A stretch of 64,000 bases of DNA from Bacillus sp. THAF10 (GCF_009363695.1 NZ_CP045403.1:3854501-3918500), one strand, 5' to 3'; positions 8,520-17,840 are shown, counted from the stretch's first letter. The notes: generated by a model from the letters alone, not told the origin. Numbers and translations are program-made.

Positions 8520-9367
8520 AACATTTTTTCATTTCTTTCTAGAACTCTTTGGTAATGATGGGTTAGGAGATCTAATTCTTCTCCCTGCAACCCACTTGCA
8601 TATAACCTTCCGCCGAATTCTTTGAGTGAGTGTAAAAGACGTATCATCACATCTTGAACCGTTAACTCCTGTTCAAACAACTCACTTAAGGATGCCATTA
8701 CGGTGGGGTTGATGCTTGGAAATGCGAACTTTGTTTGTTCTTCTTTCAAGCCTACTTTGTAAAATTCCCCGATCACGCTTGCTCTTTCTGATCCACTTTC
8801 ATTAATACAAAGGTAGATTTGGACTGCAACGCCGCCACGAATACGGCGTTGAGAAATGCCTGCAAACTTTTTGCCTTCAATACTGAGATCGTAGCTTCCA
8901 GGACAATATGAGCCGATGATTTCTTTGGCCTCGATTGCATAAGGAAAGTCTCGAAACATATGCTTTGTTAGCTCCCACATTGCATCATATCCACGATTGA
9001 TATCAATGGATTTTTCCTTCTCTGGAAACACCAACGAAATATTCAATACTCCTTGATCAAGGACAACAGCAAGTCCGCCAGAATTTCGGACAATTACCTT
9101 ATATCCCTGGCTTTTCAGATAGTCTATCCCATCCTGTAAAAAGGGCAGTCTTGTATCTTGAATCCCAAGAACTATCGTTTGTTGATGCACCCATGTTCTA
9201 CACACTGCTGGACTATCCCCTTTTCCAACAGAGGTACACAACGTATCATCTGTTGCGAAGGATTGTAGGGCATCAAATTGATTGCCAAAGGAAGATTGAT
9301 CTATTAGACGCCAACTTGGCTGGTGTAATAATGGCAAAGAAGCTTTTTCTTCAGTATGCTCTGTCAT
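8504..9367 (-). CDS. lipL: Octanoyl-[GcvH]:protein N-octanoyltransferase
   Basis: LipL (YwfL) is an amidotransferase that moves the octanoyl group from GcvH to the E2 subunits of dehydrogenases in lipoate synthesis. The 287-residue chain has the active-site Cys155 (SYCPGSYD) and Lys167 ([11 protein letters not shown]), equivalent to Cys150 and Lys162 of the B. subtilis enzyme. I placed the start at the ATG at 9367 because GAGGAG precedes it and the protein then aligns with the family; a longer in-frame extension lacks an RBS. It lies next to pta, as in B. subtilis, but each gene has its own terminator. Confidence 0.93.
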   Translation of the reverse strand: MTEHTEEKASLPLLHQPSWRLIDQSSFGNQFDALQSFATDDTLCTSVGKGDSPAVCRTWVHQQTIVLGIQDTRLPFLQDGIDYLKSQGYKVIVRNSGGLAVVLDQGVLNISLVFPEKEKSIDINRGYDAMWELTKHMFRDFPYAIEAKEIIGSYCPGSYDLSIEGKKFAGISQRRIRGGVAVQIYLCINESGSERASVIGEFYKVGLKEEQTKFAFPSINPTVMASLSELFEQELTVQDVMIRLLHSLKEFGGRLYASGLQGEELDLLTHHYQRVLERNEKMLNLSS

Positions 9368-9442
9368 ATTTGTAACTCCTCTATTTCCTCTATACGCTCC
9401 TATGATTATAATACAATGCCTAGATAAAGGAAAACCAACCTT

Positions 9443-9481
9443 AAAAAAAGCATGAGCCACCACCCTCGGCAACTCATGCTT
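9443..9481 (-). terminator. Terminator of pta
   Basis: Minus strand AGCATGAG, a loop of about 16 nt, CTCATGCT, then TTTTTTT, 14 nt beyond the pta stop. It overlaps the upstream side of the lipL region. Confidence 0.85.
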
Positions 9482-9494
9482 CCCTCTTCACTAT

Positions 9495-10469
9495 TTAGTT
9501 CAACGCCTGCCCAGCCGTAATTAACGCAAGCTTGTAAACATCCTCCACACTACACCCGCGGGATAAGTCATTTACTGGTTTATTTAGACCTTGTAAAATT
9601 GGACCGACCGCTTCAAAGTTTCCTAGACGCTGTGCAATTTTGTAGCCAATGTTTCCTGCCTCTAAGCTTGGGAAAACAAATACATTTGCGTCCCCTTGAA
9701 TCACAGAACCAGGAGCTTTCTTTTCGGCAACAGATGGAACGAATGCTGCATCAAATTGGAATTCTCCATCTACTACAAGCTCTGGTGCGCGTTCGGACGC
9801 GATGCGTGCTGCTTCTACTACACGCTCTGTTTCTGGAGATTTCGCAGAGCCTTTCGTAGAGAAGCTGAGCATGGCTACTTTTGGATCAATACCGAACATT
9901 TTCGCAGTTGCCGCACTTTCCACCGCGATTTCTGCCAAGTCGTTGCTATCTGGTGAGATATTGATTGCGCAATCGGCAAACACATATTTTTCATCGTTTC
10001 GAACCATGATGAATACACCGGAAGTTTTGCGAACGCCCTCTTTTGTTTTGATAATTTGAAGTGCCGGGCGGACCGTATCTGCTGTAGAATGTGCCGCTCC
10101 ACTTACAAGGCCTTGTGCACGATTTACATGAACAAGCATCGTACCAAAATAGTTCGGGTTCATTAGAATCTTTCGGGCATCCTCTTCTGTTGCTTTCCCT
10201 TTACGGCGTTCTACAAAGGAAGCTACAAGCTCATCAAGGTGCTCATAGGATTTCGGATCGTAAATTTCCACTCCGTCTAAAGTCAATTTCAGCTCAGCGG
10301 CAAGTGTGTGGATTTCATCTAAATCTCCAACCACAATTGGCTGAACCATATTTTCCGCTGCCAGGCGGGCAACTGCTGTTAATACGCGCTCATCATTGCC
10401 TTCTGGAAATACAATTTTTATATCTTTACCCGCTACGTTATCTTTTAGTGTTTGAAATAAATCGCTCAC
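9495..10469 (-). CDS. pta: Phosphate acetyltransferase
   Basis: This 324-residue Pta interconverts acetyl-CoA and acetyl phosphate in overflow metabolism. Family signatures include the segments VSGAAHSTADTVRPALQ, GVFIMVRNDEKYVFADCA and NVFVFPSLEAGNIGYKIAQ. I chose the GTG at 10469, which gives the usual (M)SDLF N-terminus with GAAGGAG at proper spacing; the GTG three codons earlier would overlap the RBS. It is a single-gene transcript ending at the hairpin at 9443. Confidence 0.97.
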   Translation of the reverse strand: MSDLFQTLKDNVAGKDIKIVFPEGNDERVLTAVARLAAENMVQPIVVGDLDEIHTLAAELKLTLDGVEIYDPKSYEHLDELVASFVERRKGKATEEDARKILMNPNYFGTMLVHVNRAQGLVSGAAHSTADTVRPALQIIKTKEGVRKTSGVFIMVRNDEKYVFADCAINISPDSNDLAEIAVESAATAKMFGIDPKVAMLSFSTKGSAKSPETERVVEAARIASERAPELVVDGEFQFDAAFVPSVAEKKAPGSVIQGDANVFVFPSLEAGNIGYKIAQRLGNFEAVGPILQGLNKPVNDLSRGCSVEDVYKLALITAGQALN

Positions 10470-10713
10470 AAAGGTCACTCCTTCAATCGCATTATTTTGC
10501 TTCTACAGTTTAGGATACCCCTTCCATATGGAAAAGCAACCATAAGCGGTCATTGTTATCGCTTACAGCTAAAAGTCTTTATTTTCAAAAGGGTCTGTAA
10601 AATTTCTTTCAACAAGCTTTCACAAATAGACGTTTTAATAACAAGAAGTGATGGAAAAACTGTGTTATAGTAAGTAAGGGATACATAGACAATCTTTTCA
10701 AGGAGTGATTGTA

Positions 10714-11457
10714 ATGAGTGAAGCAGCTCAAACATTAGATGGCTGGTATAGCCTGCATGATTTTCGCACAGTAGATTGGGCCCTATGGAAGACGCTTTCT
10801 AGCGAAGAGCGCCAATCGGCTATTAATGAGTTTTTAGGCCTTGTAGAAAAATGGAACAAGGTGCAATTAGAGAAAAACGGTAGCCACGCGTTATATACGG
10901 TTGTTGGTCAAAAAGCAGACTTTATGATGATGCTTCTTCGTCCAACCTTAGAAGAACTTAACGAAATCGAGAACGAATTTAATAAAACGACCTTTGCACA
11001 ATATTTAATTCCGGTACATTCTTATGTATCGATTGTGGAATTGAGTAACTATTTACCAGAGGGTGAGGATCCATATCAAAATCCTCAAATCCTTGCTCGT
11101 CTTTATCCAGAATTGCCAAAAGCAAAGCATGTTTGTTTTTACCCAATGGATAAGCGCCGTAATGGGGAGGACAACTGGTACATGCTGCCGATGGAGGACC
11201 GCCGTCGCATGATGCGCAGTCACGGCATGATTGGCCGTCAGTACGCTGGAAAAGTGAAGCAGGTTATCACAGGCTCTGTTGGCTTTGACGATTACGAGTG
11301 GGGAGTAACCTTATTCGCAGATGATGCCCTTCAGTTCAAAAAGCTTGTGTATGAAATGCGCTTTGACGAAGTAAGTGCCCGCTTTGGTGAATTCGGTGCC
11401 TTCTACGTTGGAAACCTTTTAGAGGAAGATAGAGTATATTCTTTCTTACATGTGTAA
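10714..11457 (+). CDS. hemQ: Coproheme decarboxylase HemQ
   Basis: HemQ (YwfI), a chlorite-dismutase-fold enzyme, oxidatively decarboxylates coproheme III to heme b in the Gram-positive coproporphyrin-dependent pathway. The 247-residue protein has the catalytic Tyr143 (CFYPMDK) and the proximal heme ligand His170 (MRSHGMIGR). The ATG at 10714 has AAGGAGTG at the right distance; the GTG three codons upstream lies inside that RBS. It is divergent from pta, as in B. subtilis, and followed by a terminator. Confidence 0.96.
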   Translation: MSEAAQTLDGWYSLHDFRTVDWALWKTLSSEERQSAINEFLGLVEKWNKVQLEKNGSHALYTVVGQKADFMMMLLRPTLEELNEIENEFNKTTFAQYLIPVHSYVSIVELSNYLPEGEDPYQNPQILARLYPELPKAKHVCFYPMDKRRNGEDNWYMLPMEDRRRMMRSHGMIGRQYAGKVKQVITGSVGFDDYEWGVTLFADDALQFKKLVYEMRFDEVSARFGEFGAFYVGNLLEEDRVYSFLHV

Positions 11458-11462
11458 GATAA

Positions 11463-11497
11463 AGTCGCTTGGCTGATTAGGCTAGGCGGCTTTTTTA
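11463..11497 (+). terminator. Terminator of hemQ
   Basis: AGTCGCTTGGC pairs with GCTAGGCGGCT allowing G-U pairs and is followed by TTTTTT, 5 nt after the hemQ stop. Confidence 0.8.
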
Positions 11498-11640
11498 TGT
11501 CAAGTTCATCTTGTCATATTCCCTCTTTTCCCATCATAGAATCAAGTAGCGTGACCAAAATACACCTAGGAAGAACGGCAAAGAAAGGGTTATTCATATA
11601 CGGCTAGGCTTCGTTTAACCTTTAATTTGGAGTAGTATCT

Positions 11641-11681
11641 AGCTGTTGGTTGGAGCCATTTGCGGAAATCAACAGCGTTGT
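11641..11681. repeat. Family A short derivative
   Basis: AGCTGTTGGTTGGAG then GCGGAAATCAACAGC resembles the two ends of a family A element brought together with the interior missing. It lies 40 nt upstream of gerQ. Confidence 0.5.
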
Positions 11682-11720
11682 TCACCATTACTTACACGTT
11701 TTTGAGGAGGGAATGACAGA

Positions 11721-12254
11721 ATGAATCAACCTTATTCACAGGCACCAGGTATTCCTTTTTCCATGGGGTACGGATCCGATCCTTACTCTTCGTATTACCG
11801 AAACATGCCGCAGCAATGGATGGGCGGCAACGGAAATGGCAATGGCTATCAAATGCAAAACCAAGGGCAAATGATGGGAATGAACGGAATGAGTGGGATG
11901 AATGGCCAGCAAAACAGCCAACAGATGCCTCCTCCTACCATTTCGGGAGGAACTGGTCAGGATATTCCAGGCATGCTACCGTTAGAGCAGTCCTATGTCG
12001 AAAATATTCTCCGTCTAAACCGCGGCAAGCTGGCAACGGTGTATATGACATTTGAAAATAACCGCGAATGGAATGCAAAAATTTTCAAAGGAATCATTGA
12101 AGCCGCAGGACGTGATCACCTGATTCTCAGTGACCCACAAACGGGCAAACGCTATCTCCTATTAATGGTTTACCTTGATTATATTACGTTTGATGAAGAG
12201 CTTGAATACGAATACCCTTTTAATAGCGCATTAACGCAGTACCAACCTCGTTAA
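11721..12254 (+). CDS. gerQ: Spore coat protein GerQ
   Basis: GerQ (YwdL) is a spore coat protein needed for localisation of the cortex hydrolase CwlJ and cross-linked by the Tgl transglutaminase. The 177-residue protein has a low-complexity N-terminal third rich in Met, Asn, Gln and Gly (residues about 1-70) and a conserved C-terminal domain starting near PLEQSYVENILRLNRGK and ending near DYITFDEELEYEYPF. GAGGAGGG precedes the ATG. It follows hemQ on the same strand, but the hemQ terminator separates the transcripts, which suits a mother-cell-specific gene. Confidence 0.93.
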   Translation: MNQPYSQAPGIPFSMGYGSDPYSSYYRNMPQQWMGGNGNGNGYQMQNQGQMMGMNGMSGMNGQQNSQQMPPPTISGGTGQDIPGMLPLEQSYVENILRLNRGKLATVYMTFENNREWNAKIFKGIIEAAGRDHLILSDPQTGKRYLLLMVYLDYITFDEELEYEYPFNSALTQYQPR

Positions 12255-12257
12255 AGG

Positions 12258-12396
12258 AAAAGGCTGTTTCGTAAACTTTAGATAAAACACGCGTAATCAA
12301 CGTTGGTTGACGAAGATTTTAACTTTTAAAGATAGGAAAAGTCTTAACGCAGACTTTTTCCAGGTTTTTAGCAACAAACTTTTAAAAAAAGAGCCA
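12258..12396. repeat. Family B dispersed element (copy 1)
   Basis: The sequence begins AAGGCTGTTTCGTAAACTTT, contains AATCAACGTTG, AAAAGTCTTAA and GACTTTTTCC, and ends in TTAGCAACAAACTTT. It matches other copies at 28699-28855, 33936-34122, 50940-51122, 51185-51368 and the right window edge. It directly follows the gerQ stop. Confidence 0.75.
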
Positions 12397-12400
12397 TATA

Positions 12401-12449
12401 AAAAAAGGCTGACTTTGCTGTTCAAAAAACAGTTAGTCAGCCTTTTTTT
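12401..12449 (-). terminator. Bidirectional terminator between gerQ and ywdK
   Basis: AAAAAAGGCTGACT pairs with AGTCAGCCTTTTTTT. The T tracts on both strands suit both convergent transcripts. Confidence 0.9.
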
Positions 12450-12451
12450 GT

Positions 12452-12820
12452 TTATCCTTTTACCGCTGCCACAATAATTAAAATCCAGCCAATAAGAAAA
12501 GCGACGCCGCCTAGCGGAGTGATGGCTCCAAGTATTTTTACCCCGGAAAGGGTTAGGACGTAAAGACTTCCTGAAAATAAAACAATTCCGATTAAGAATG
12601 TCCAGCCCGCTGTTGTTAATAGGCCGGTACTGCTAAAGCGGTCCATAAGTAGTGCCACGACAAACAGCCCGCCTGCATGAAACATCTGGTAGGTCACACC
12701 TGTTTTCCAAATTTCAATCATTCGCTCGGACACTTTTCCTTCCAGGCCGTGTGCACCAAAAGCCCCCAGTGCTACCGCAAGAAAGGCATTTACAGCTGCA
12801 AGTATAATAAATAAGTTCAT
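12452..12820 (-). CDS. ywdK: DUF423 membrane protein YwdK
   Basis: This is a 122-residue small membrane protein of the DUF423 family with four hydrophobic segments and the conserved motif GAFGAHGLEGK near the N-terminus. The ATG at 12820 gives the standard N-terminus (MNLFIILAAVNAFLA) and follows AAGGGTGG; the ATG 21 nt upstream lacks an RBS. Function is unknown. It is placed next to gerQ, as ywdK is in B. subtilis. Confidence 0.9.
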   Translation of the reverse strand: MNLFIILAAVNAFLAVALGAFGAHGLEGKVSERMIEIWKTGVTYQMFHAGGLFVVALLMDRFSSTGLLTTAGWTFLIGIVLFSGSLYVLTLSGVKILGAITPLGGVAFLIGWILIIVAAVKG

Positions 12821-12935
12821 AAAAGTGTTGCCACCCTTCATTTTTTGCTCATCATAATGGATTATATCTTATTGATAGGCTTGGACCAAACAGAAAGCCC
12901 CACCACTGAAAATGTATTTCGCGGTCGGGCACTCG

Positions 12936-13232
12936 TTATCTGGAATTCAAATAAATCTGCAACGCTTGTTTTAGCTCGTGTTCTCGTTTTTCCGTTTGTA
13001 TATAATAATGATCGCCATTTATGTTAGATAGATAATTATGGTATCCTTGCGCTTCCAAGAATTCATTCACACTTGTGACGTCTTCTTTGTGAGAGAGCAA
13101 ATTTTTTTGCCCAACAAAATCACCGTTCACATACACTTCATAACGATCATGGGAAAGCTTTGTGCCAGGATCAAAATAGCCATTCATAAAAGCTGCCATT
13201 CCGATTAGCGCTTCCTCATTACCACCAGGCAT
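12936..13232 (-). CDS. Uncharacterised small protein
   Basis: I do not recognise this 98-residue soluble protein. It is acidic to neutral, with no signal peptide, and has two aromatic-rich parts: YFDPGTKLSHDRYEVYVNG and YHNYLSNINGDHYYIQ. The ATG at 13232 has GGAGGTG six nt upstream, so I prefer it over the in-frame start five codons earlier. It lies 75 nt after the DUF5327 gene on the same strand, so the two may share a transcript. Confidence 0.7.
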   Translation of the reverse strand: MPGGNEEALIGMAAFMNGYFDPGTKLSHDRYEVYVNGDFVGQKNLLSHKEDVTSVNEFLEAQGYHNYLSNINGDHYYIQTEKREHELKQALQIYLNSR

Positions 13233-13307
13233 TTCAAACACCTCCATTACTTACTGGGGTGTTTATAGTTTCGGTAACCTTCTGTTTTTTAGTATGGTAA
13301 GTTGTGG

Positions 13308-13613
13308 TCAAAAATCAAATAACGAATCCCCATTTGCATCCTCCACATCCACCTTTTTTGTCGGAGGGTTGGCGACCTGAGGAGATTGATTTGGTACAGC
13401 ATATTGAGGGGAAGGTGCTGTATAGCTTGAAGGCTTTAATGGACGGGCTTGCGCTCTCCCCTCACCTGCCTCTGCCTCTGAATCAAGCGCAAGCTCACAC
13501 AACGATTTAATGGCAGCTAAATGCTCGCGTTTTTTGCCAACGTTGTTTGTATCGATGGCTCTTTCCAGCTCGGCTTCTAGTCGCTCAAGCACCTTGTTAA
13601 GGGTGATACTCAT
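13308..13613 (-). CDS. ywdI: DUF5327 protein (YwdI-like)
   Basis: This 101-residue protein has an N-terminal helical hairpin (LNKVLERLEAELERA, then REHLAAIKSLCELAL) and a proline/serine-rich, low-complexity C-terminal half ending DANGDSLFDF. That layout matches the YwdI/DUF5327 family. The ATG at 13613 follows GGAGGG by six nt; another ATG two codons upstream overlaps the RBS. It sits in the ywd cluster between ywdK and ung, as in B. subtilis. Function is unknown. Confidence 0.8.
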   Translation of the reverse strand: MSITLNKVLERLEAELERAIDTNNVGKKREHLAAIKSLCELALDSEAEAGEGRAQARPLKPSSYTAPSPQYAVPNQSPQVANPPTKKVDVEDANGDSLFDF

Positions 13614-13626
13614 CGTCATCCCTCCT

Positions 13627-14148
13627 TTAGTAGTATGGTGAAATCATGAGGTACACGATAACACCAGTCAAACTTACGTACAACCATAGCGGCATCGTCC
13701 AGCGCGCAATTTTCCTATGGCGTTCTTTTTGCATGCTTAAGCCAGTTGCCAACGAATACAAGGCGAGCGGAACAATCACCACAGCTAACACAATATGAGT
13801 GAGTAGGATAAAAAAGTAAATCGACCGAATGATTCCCTCACCACCAAATGGTGTGGATTCTGTTAAGGAATGATACGTTACATAGGTAACGAGGAATAGC
13901 GTGGTGCTTGAAAAAGCAGCCAAAATAAAGCGCTTGTGCACGGTAATGTTCTTCTTTTTTATCGCAATGAGTGCACAAACTAGAAAGACAAAGGTAAAGC
14001 TATTGAAGATTGCGTTCATCATCGGTAGGAAGGTTAAATCTTTATCTGCTAATCCTTCGTATTGCGGAAGAAAGAATAGGATAACAACGATAGCGTTAAT
14101 GGCGATAGAAATGCCTATGATCCAAGGCAAAAAATTAATCTTATTCAT
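13627..14148 (-). CDS. DUF420 membrane protein (YozB/CtaM-like)
   Basis: This 173-residue integral membrane protein has five hydrophobic segments and belongs to the DUF420 family. Several conserved His are visible at membrane edges (HKRFILAAF, TYHSLTE, LLTHIVLA). Relatives in Firmicutes (YozB/CtaM) have been linked to maturation of heme-copper oxidases; applying that here is inference. The ATG at 14148 follows AAGGAG, so the upstream in-frame extension was dropped. The stop is 13 nt before the ywdI start, suggesting an operon. Confidence 0.8.
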   Translation of the reverse strand: MNKINFLPWIIGISIAINAIVVILFFLPQYEGLADKDLTFLPMMNAIFNSFTFVFLVCALIAIKKKNITVHKRFILAAFSSTTLFLVTYVTYHSLTESTPFGGEGIIRSIYFFILLTHIVLAVVIVPLALYSLATGLSMQKERHRKIARWTMPLWLYVSLTGVIVYLMISPYY

Positions 14149-14159
14149 CGTGAACTCCT

Positions 14160-14363
14160 TTACACATAGTACCCGTTTTGGGTAGATTTTATCTGTGAAT
14201 CCTTTGGTTCGTATTTTAGACAAGGGGCCCCGGAGGAACGGAAAACTGCCAAAGAAGGCAATTGGTTAGTTTTAAAGCCAAACGCCTTACATCCTTTGGG
14301 AAATTTCGCATCCCAGGTTACGTAATAATACTTGCAGGTTAAGCAATTAATACGCCTGTTCAA
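14160..14363 (-). CDS. Small four-cysteine protein
   Basis: This is a 67-residue conserved small protein whose function I do not know. Four cysteines (C7, C10, C25, C48) in the pattern CxxC-x14-C-x22-C suggest a zinc or Fe-S site. The recognisable core is CLTCKYYYVTWD, FPKGCKAFGF and SSGAPCLKYEP. The start is TTG preceded by AAGGGGTG. It ends 11 nt before the DUF420 gene on the same strand, so the two are probably co-transcribed. Confidence 0.7.
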   Translation of the reverse strand: MNRRINCLTCKYYYVTWDAKFPKGCKAFGFKTNQLPSLAVFRSSGAPCLKYEPKDSQIKSTQNGYYV

Positions 14364-14432
14364 TGCAGCTCACACCCCTTCTCTCGCTTGTTCACTCCCT
14401 ATTTTACCACCATCGCACTCTCCTTCAAACAG

Positions 14433-14466
14433 AAAAACCTGTGAAGTATGGGCTCCACAGGTTTTT
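14433..14466 (-). terminator. Terminator of the chemoreceptor gene
   Basis: AAAAACCTGTG pairs with CACAGGTTTTT around a 12 nt loop, immediately beyond the chemoreceptor stop at 14469. Confidence 0.9.
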
Positions 14467-14468
14467 GT

Positions 14469-16169
14469 TCACGACTTATTCACGTTTATGGAATCAATAG
14501 TAGAAGTAAGGTCTTCTGCTGTATCCTTCACCATATCTACGGTAGATTTCATGCTATTTGACAGCTGGACTTGGCGATCAGCCGCATTCACTACTCCACC
14601 CATCTCTTCTGTTAGGACAGAGGAGGAGGATACCAATGAATGAACGGAATGGACAATTTCGTTCACACCAACGCTAATTTCTTCCATCGTTGCGGTAATG
14701 TGCTTTCCTTGCTCTAACAAACCACCACTCTGAACAGCAAGCTCTTGAAACAAGTCAGCGGACGCTTGGTTTTTCGTGTTTGTTTCTTTCATCATTTCTT
14801 TAAAAAGTAGGAACTTCTGCAAGACATCATTGGTGTCGTCTTGGATTTTACTCGTAATGCTGTTTATTTCCTTTGAAAAAAGCTCGGTTTGTCCAGATAG
14901 TTTTCTTATTTCGTCTGCTACCACCGCAAAGCCCTTCCCTGCAACTCCTGCTCTTGCGGCTTCTATGGACGCATTTAAAGCAAGAAGATTGGTTTGGGTG
15001 GTGATTTCGTTAATTCCTTTTAAGAAGTTCTCTGCTTCATCGATTTTTTCTTTAATTTTTGCAAATCGTTTTACCATCGTTTCTGTTTCGATGGAGGAGT
15101 GCTGCATAGTAGCCACCATTTGTTCGATGGAGGCAGCTCCTTTTTGAGACAACTGCTCCATGCCTTCAAGGTTTCGCTTCATTTCATCAACAATGCTGTA
15201 GATCTCCTGAGTAGAAGCAGAAGCCTGTTCAGTCACTGCGGAAATCGCCGCTGTTCCTTCATATTGAAGGGCAACTTTTTCTGTTACTTGCATGGAACGT
15301 TGCTTAATAATGGCTGATTCCGTTAAGTTTTCCTCTGCTGCCACTAAAAGCTCCTTCATCACAATTTGAAGACGATGATTTGCATTCAAGCTTCCTCTTA
15401 ACAGTTCTTCAATATTCCCTGCCATTCCAGAAAGGGCTACTTCCATTTTGCCAAACTCATCGTCTCTCGGCTTTTTGCCTGCTTCAAAGGAAAACTCTCC
15501 TTGCTGATAAGCTGTGACTCGTTGGAGTACTTGGTTAACTCCTCTATTAAAGGAACGCCTGAAAAATAATAGGACAAAAATCGGAACGACTACTAGGAAT
15601 GTTAAGGTTACAATCGTCCCTAATTGAATCGTTGCAAGCTTGCTTTGAATTCCCTGTCGATGTTTTTCGTTATATTCTTGCAAAAAGGTCATTCCACCTT
15701 CATTTGCGCGTTCAATTTGGTTGCGTGCCTTTGCGAGGTCTTCTGATGTGCTTATCCGCAGTTTATCCATATTGGCTGCATTAGAGAGGTCACTAATGAT
15801 GTCGAACTGCTTTGACAATGTTTCATGTGAAACGACAAAATACTGCTTCCAAGGTGCTAATTCGTCAAATTCCTGAAAATACGGCTCGAAACCCTCTAGC
15901 TGCTTTTCCATTGACAGCAAATTTTCTTCTATTTTTGCGATATGTGTTTTGGAATAACCATTGGAAACAACGAAGTAAATGTCTGCCAAGGTTGTTTGAT
16001 AGGAATGAACAAGCTGGAAATAGTCCTCGTTTAGCTTCGTTGTTTCCTCCATTTCCTTTATTCCACGTTGGATTTGCATTCCTGAAAACAAAATAATGAT
16101 CGATGCGCAAAGCCCAATTACCCCGATTAAGCCAATTAATAGTAATAGCTTTTTTCTCATACTCCCCAT
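14469..16169 (-). CDS. Methyl-accepting chemotaxis protein
   Basis: This is a 566-residue chemoreceptor. A transmembrane helix near residues 7-28 precedes an extracellular helical sensor of about 160 residues, a second membrane segment ([20 protein letters not shown]), a HAMP-like linker and a cytoplasmic signalling coiled coil. The hairpin tip is present ([20 protein letters not shown]). It should signal through CheA/CheW. The ATG at 16169 follows GGAGGGGG. The gene lies next to and downstream of the sodium channel gene. A cre-like site lies upstream at 16215. The ligand is unknown. Confidence 0.93.
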   Translation of the reverse strand: MGSMRKKLLLLIGLIGVIGLCASIIILFSGMQIQRGIKEMEETTKLNEDYFQLVHSYQTTLADIYFVVSNGYSKTHIAKIEENLLSMEKQLEGFEPYFQEFDELAPWKQYFVVSHETLSKQFDIISDLSNAANMDKLRISTSEDLAKARNQIERANEGGMTFLQEYNEKHRQGIQSKLATIQLGTIVTLTFLVVVPIFVLLFFRRSFNRGVNQVLQRVTAYQQGEFSFEAGKKPRDDEFGKMEVALSGMAGNIEELLRGSLNANHRLQIVMKELLVAAEENLTESAIIKQRSMQVTEKVALQYEGTAAISAVTEQASASTQEIYSIVDEMKRNLEGMEQLSQKGAASIEQMVATMQHSSIETETMVKRFAKIKEKIDEAENFLKGINEITTQTNLLALNASIEAARAGVAGKGFAVVADEIRKLSGQTELFSKEINSITSKIQDDTNDVLQKFLLFKEMMKETNTKNQASADLFQELAVQSGGLLEQGKHITATMEEISVGVNEIVHSVHSLVSSSSVLTEEMGGVVNAADRQVQLSNSMKSTVDMVKDTAEDLTSTIDSINVNKS

Positions 16170-16214
16170 GTTTCTTTCCCCCTCCAATTTGAAGCCAAGC
16201 TAAACGCAAGTTCG

Positions 16215-16228
16215 TGAAACCGTTTGCA
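16215..16228. promoter_or_regulatory. Candidate cre site upstream of chemoreceptor
   Basis: TGAAACCGTTTGCA matches the CcpA consensus TGWNANCGNTNWCA with one mismatch. It lies about 45 nt upstream of the chemoreceptor start, in promoter range. Confidence 0.45.
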
Positions 16229-16300
16229 CAAAATGGCACACTCTTTCTCTCTCTTCTTTTTATTTCGGCATAATTTAGCACGACTTTAGGCATCAAAATA

Positions 16301-16330
16301 AAAAAAGAGAGGAATGCCCTCTCTCTTTTT
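16301..16330 (-). terminator. Terminator of the sodium channel gene
   Basis: Minus strand AAAGAGAGGG-cattc-CTCTCTTTTTT forms a stable hairpin with a T run at the channel stop codon. Confidence 0.8.
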
Positions 16331-17141
16331 ACAAGTTCTGTTTGTTCTCTTTATTTAGCAACAGTTGCTTTAGCTCTGCAATTTCATCCGTTATTTTTGC
16401 CAATTCTTGTTTACTAATCTCGATTTTTTCTTCTTTCGTTTCTTCCTCTTTTGCCTCTTGAATATTGTTTAGGATCTCCCCAACAATTAAGTTCAAGACG
16501 ATAAATGTTCCTACTAAAATGAAGGAAACAAAGTAAATCCATGATAGCGGACTTTCTGCAAAAATTGGACGGAAAATTCCGCTTGCCCAAGATTCTAACG
16601 TGATTACTTGAAACAATGAAACTAATGCTAGGTGGAGTGAACCAAAATATTCTGGTGAAATCTCCCCATACAGGAGCACGCCTAACACGGCATAAACATA
16701 AAAAACTAACGATAATAGCAGCATGATGGTGCCAAGGGACGGGATTGTTTTTAAAAAGGCCGATACGAGCCTTTGTAAGGATGGAACAACCGTGACCGCA
16801 CGTAATACCCTCAATACCCTTAAAATTCGGATAGCCGAGATAAAATAGGTTCCACTGAAAAATAGCACACCAGCAACAATCACAAAGTCAAAAATGTTCC
16901 ATCTGCTGCGGAAAAAATGATGTATTTTCCGTTCAGCGAGCATTCGTAGGATAATTTCAATCGTGAAAAACCATAAGAAAAATACTTCAAAAACATGAAT
17001 GATGGCAGCATGTTCTTCTTTAAGGGCTGGGTAGGTTTCCACCCCAATTAAAATGGCATTGAGTAAAATAACAAACATTACGGCGTTCATAAAATATTTA
17101 TGGGCAACAATCGCCCGAATCGGTGATTTCCATGATTCCAT
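16329..17141 (-). CDS. NaChBac-type voltage-gated sodium channel
   Basis: This is a 270-residue single-domain, six-helix channel of the bacterial NaV family. S4 carries arginines every third residue (R105, R108, R111, R114 in AIRILRVLRVLRAV). The selectivity filter TLESWAS (181-187) is identical to that of NaChBac and predicts Na+ selectivity. A Glu/Lys-rich C-terminal helix (about 228-270) is the tetramer coiled coil. In alkaliphilic Bacillus, homologues serve Na+ re-entry for motility, chemotaxis and pH homeostasis. I chose the ATG at 17141 (AGGAG upstream); an in-frame GTG directly after the ung stop is the alternative. It probably shares a transcript with ung. Confidence 0.94.
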   Translation of the reverse strand: MESWKSPIRAIVAHKYFMNAVMFVILLNAILIGVETYPALKEEHAAIIHVFEVFFLWFFTIEIILRMLAERKIHHFFRSRWNIFDFVIVAGVLFFSGTYFISAIRILRVLRVLRAVTVVPSLQRLVSAFLKTIPSLGTIMLLLSLVFYVYAVLGVLLYGEISPEYFGSLHLALVSLFQVITLESWASGIFRPIFAESPLSWIYFVSFILVGTFIVLNLIVGEILNNIQEAKEEETKEEKIEISKQELAKITDEIAELKQLLLNKENKQNL

Positions 17142-17168
17142 TTGTGCTCTCCTCTTAAAACGCTTCAC

Positions 17169-17840
17169 TTAAGGCGTTAATTTCCAATCTATCGGTTTTT
17201 CCTCTAATGACTTCAACGTTTCATTAATTGTTGAAAAAGGCTTGCTTCCAAAAAAGCCTTTTCGTGCTGAAAATGGGCTTGGATGTGGGCTTTTCAACAC
17301 CACGTGCTGAGCGTTTGTAATTAGATTTTCTTTTTGCTCGGCATGCTTGCCCCATAGCACAAAAATGATCGGCTTCGCTCTTTGGTTTAAGGTACGGATG
17401 ACTTCATCGGTGAAAGTCTCCCACCCTTGCCCTTTATGTGAGTTCGGCCGGCTTTCGCGGACAGTTAAAACCGTATTTAATAATAGCACACCTTGCTCTG
17501 CCCACTCCATTAAAAATCCATGAGAAACGGGAGCAATTCCAACATCATTTTGGAGCTCCGTATAGATGTTTCTTAGCGAGGGAGGGATTTTGTTTCCTTT
17601 TTGAACGGAAAAACTCATTCCATGCGCCTGATTTTTTCCGTGATAAGGGTCCTGTCCAAGGATAACCACCTTTACTGCCTGGTATGGGACCACGTTAAAT
17701 GCTGAAAAAATATTTTCTTTTTCCGGATAAATTTGCTCTGTAGCATACTCGTGATCTAAAAAAGTCATCAATCTTTTCATGTAATCCTTATCCGCTTCTT
17801 GCTTCCATAAGGCGTTCCACGTTTCACACCTGTTTCTCAC
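17169..17840 (-). CDS. ung: Uracil-DNA glycosylase
   Basis: Ung (YwdG) removes uracil from DNA in base-excision repair. The 223-residue protein has the water-activating motif GQDPYHG (Asp65), the uracil-binding segment LLLNTVLTVR and the leucine-loop motif HPSPFSA. I chose the GTG at 17840, preceded by GGAGG, which gives the normal family length; longer in-frame extensions exist but lack an RBS. The sodium channel gene follows after 27 nt. The upstream gap to zwf (17841-18157) is AT-rich, and I see no RNA element or clear promoter in it. Confidence 0.95.
   Translation of the reverse strand: MRNRCETWNALWKQEADKDYMKRLMTFLDHEYATEQIYPEKENIFSAFNVVPYQAVKVVILGQDPYHGKNQAHGMSFSVQKGNKIPPSLRNIYTELQNDVGIAPVSHGFLMEWAEQGVLLLNTVLTVRESRPNSHKGQGWETFTDEVIRTLNQRAKPIIFVLWGKHAEQKENLITNAQHVVLKSPHPSPFSARKGFFGSKPFSTINETLKSLEEKPIDWKLTP

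Noticed and set aside
16230..16295. GGCA/GCAC words upstream of the chemoreceptor as a further phased array
   Set aside because: Only scattered words with irregular distances; not enough to separate from chance.
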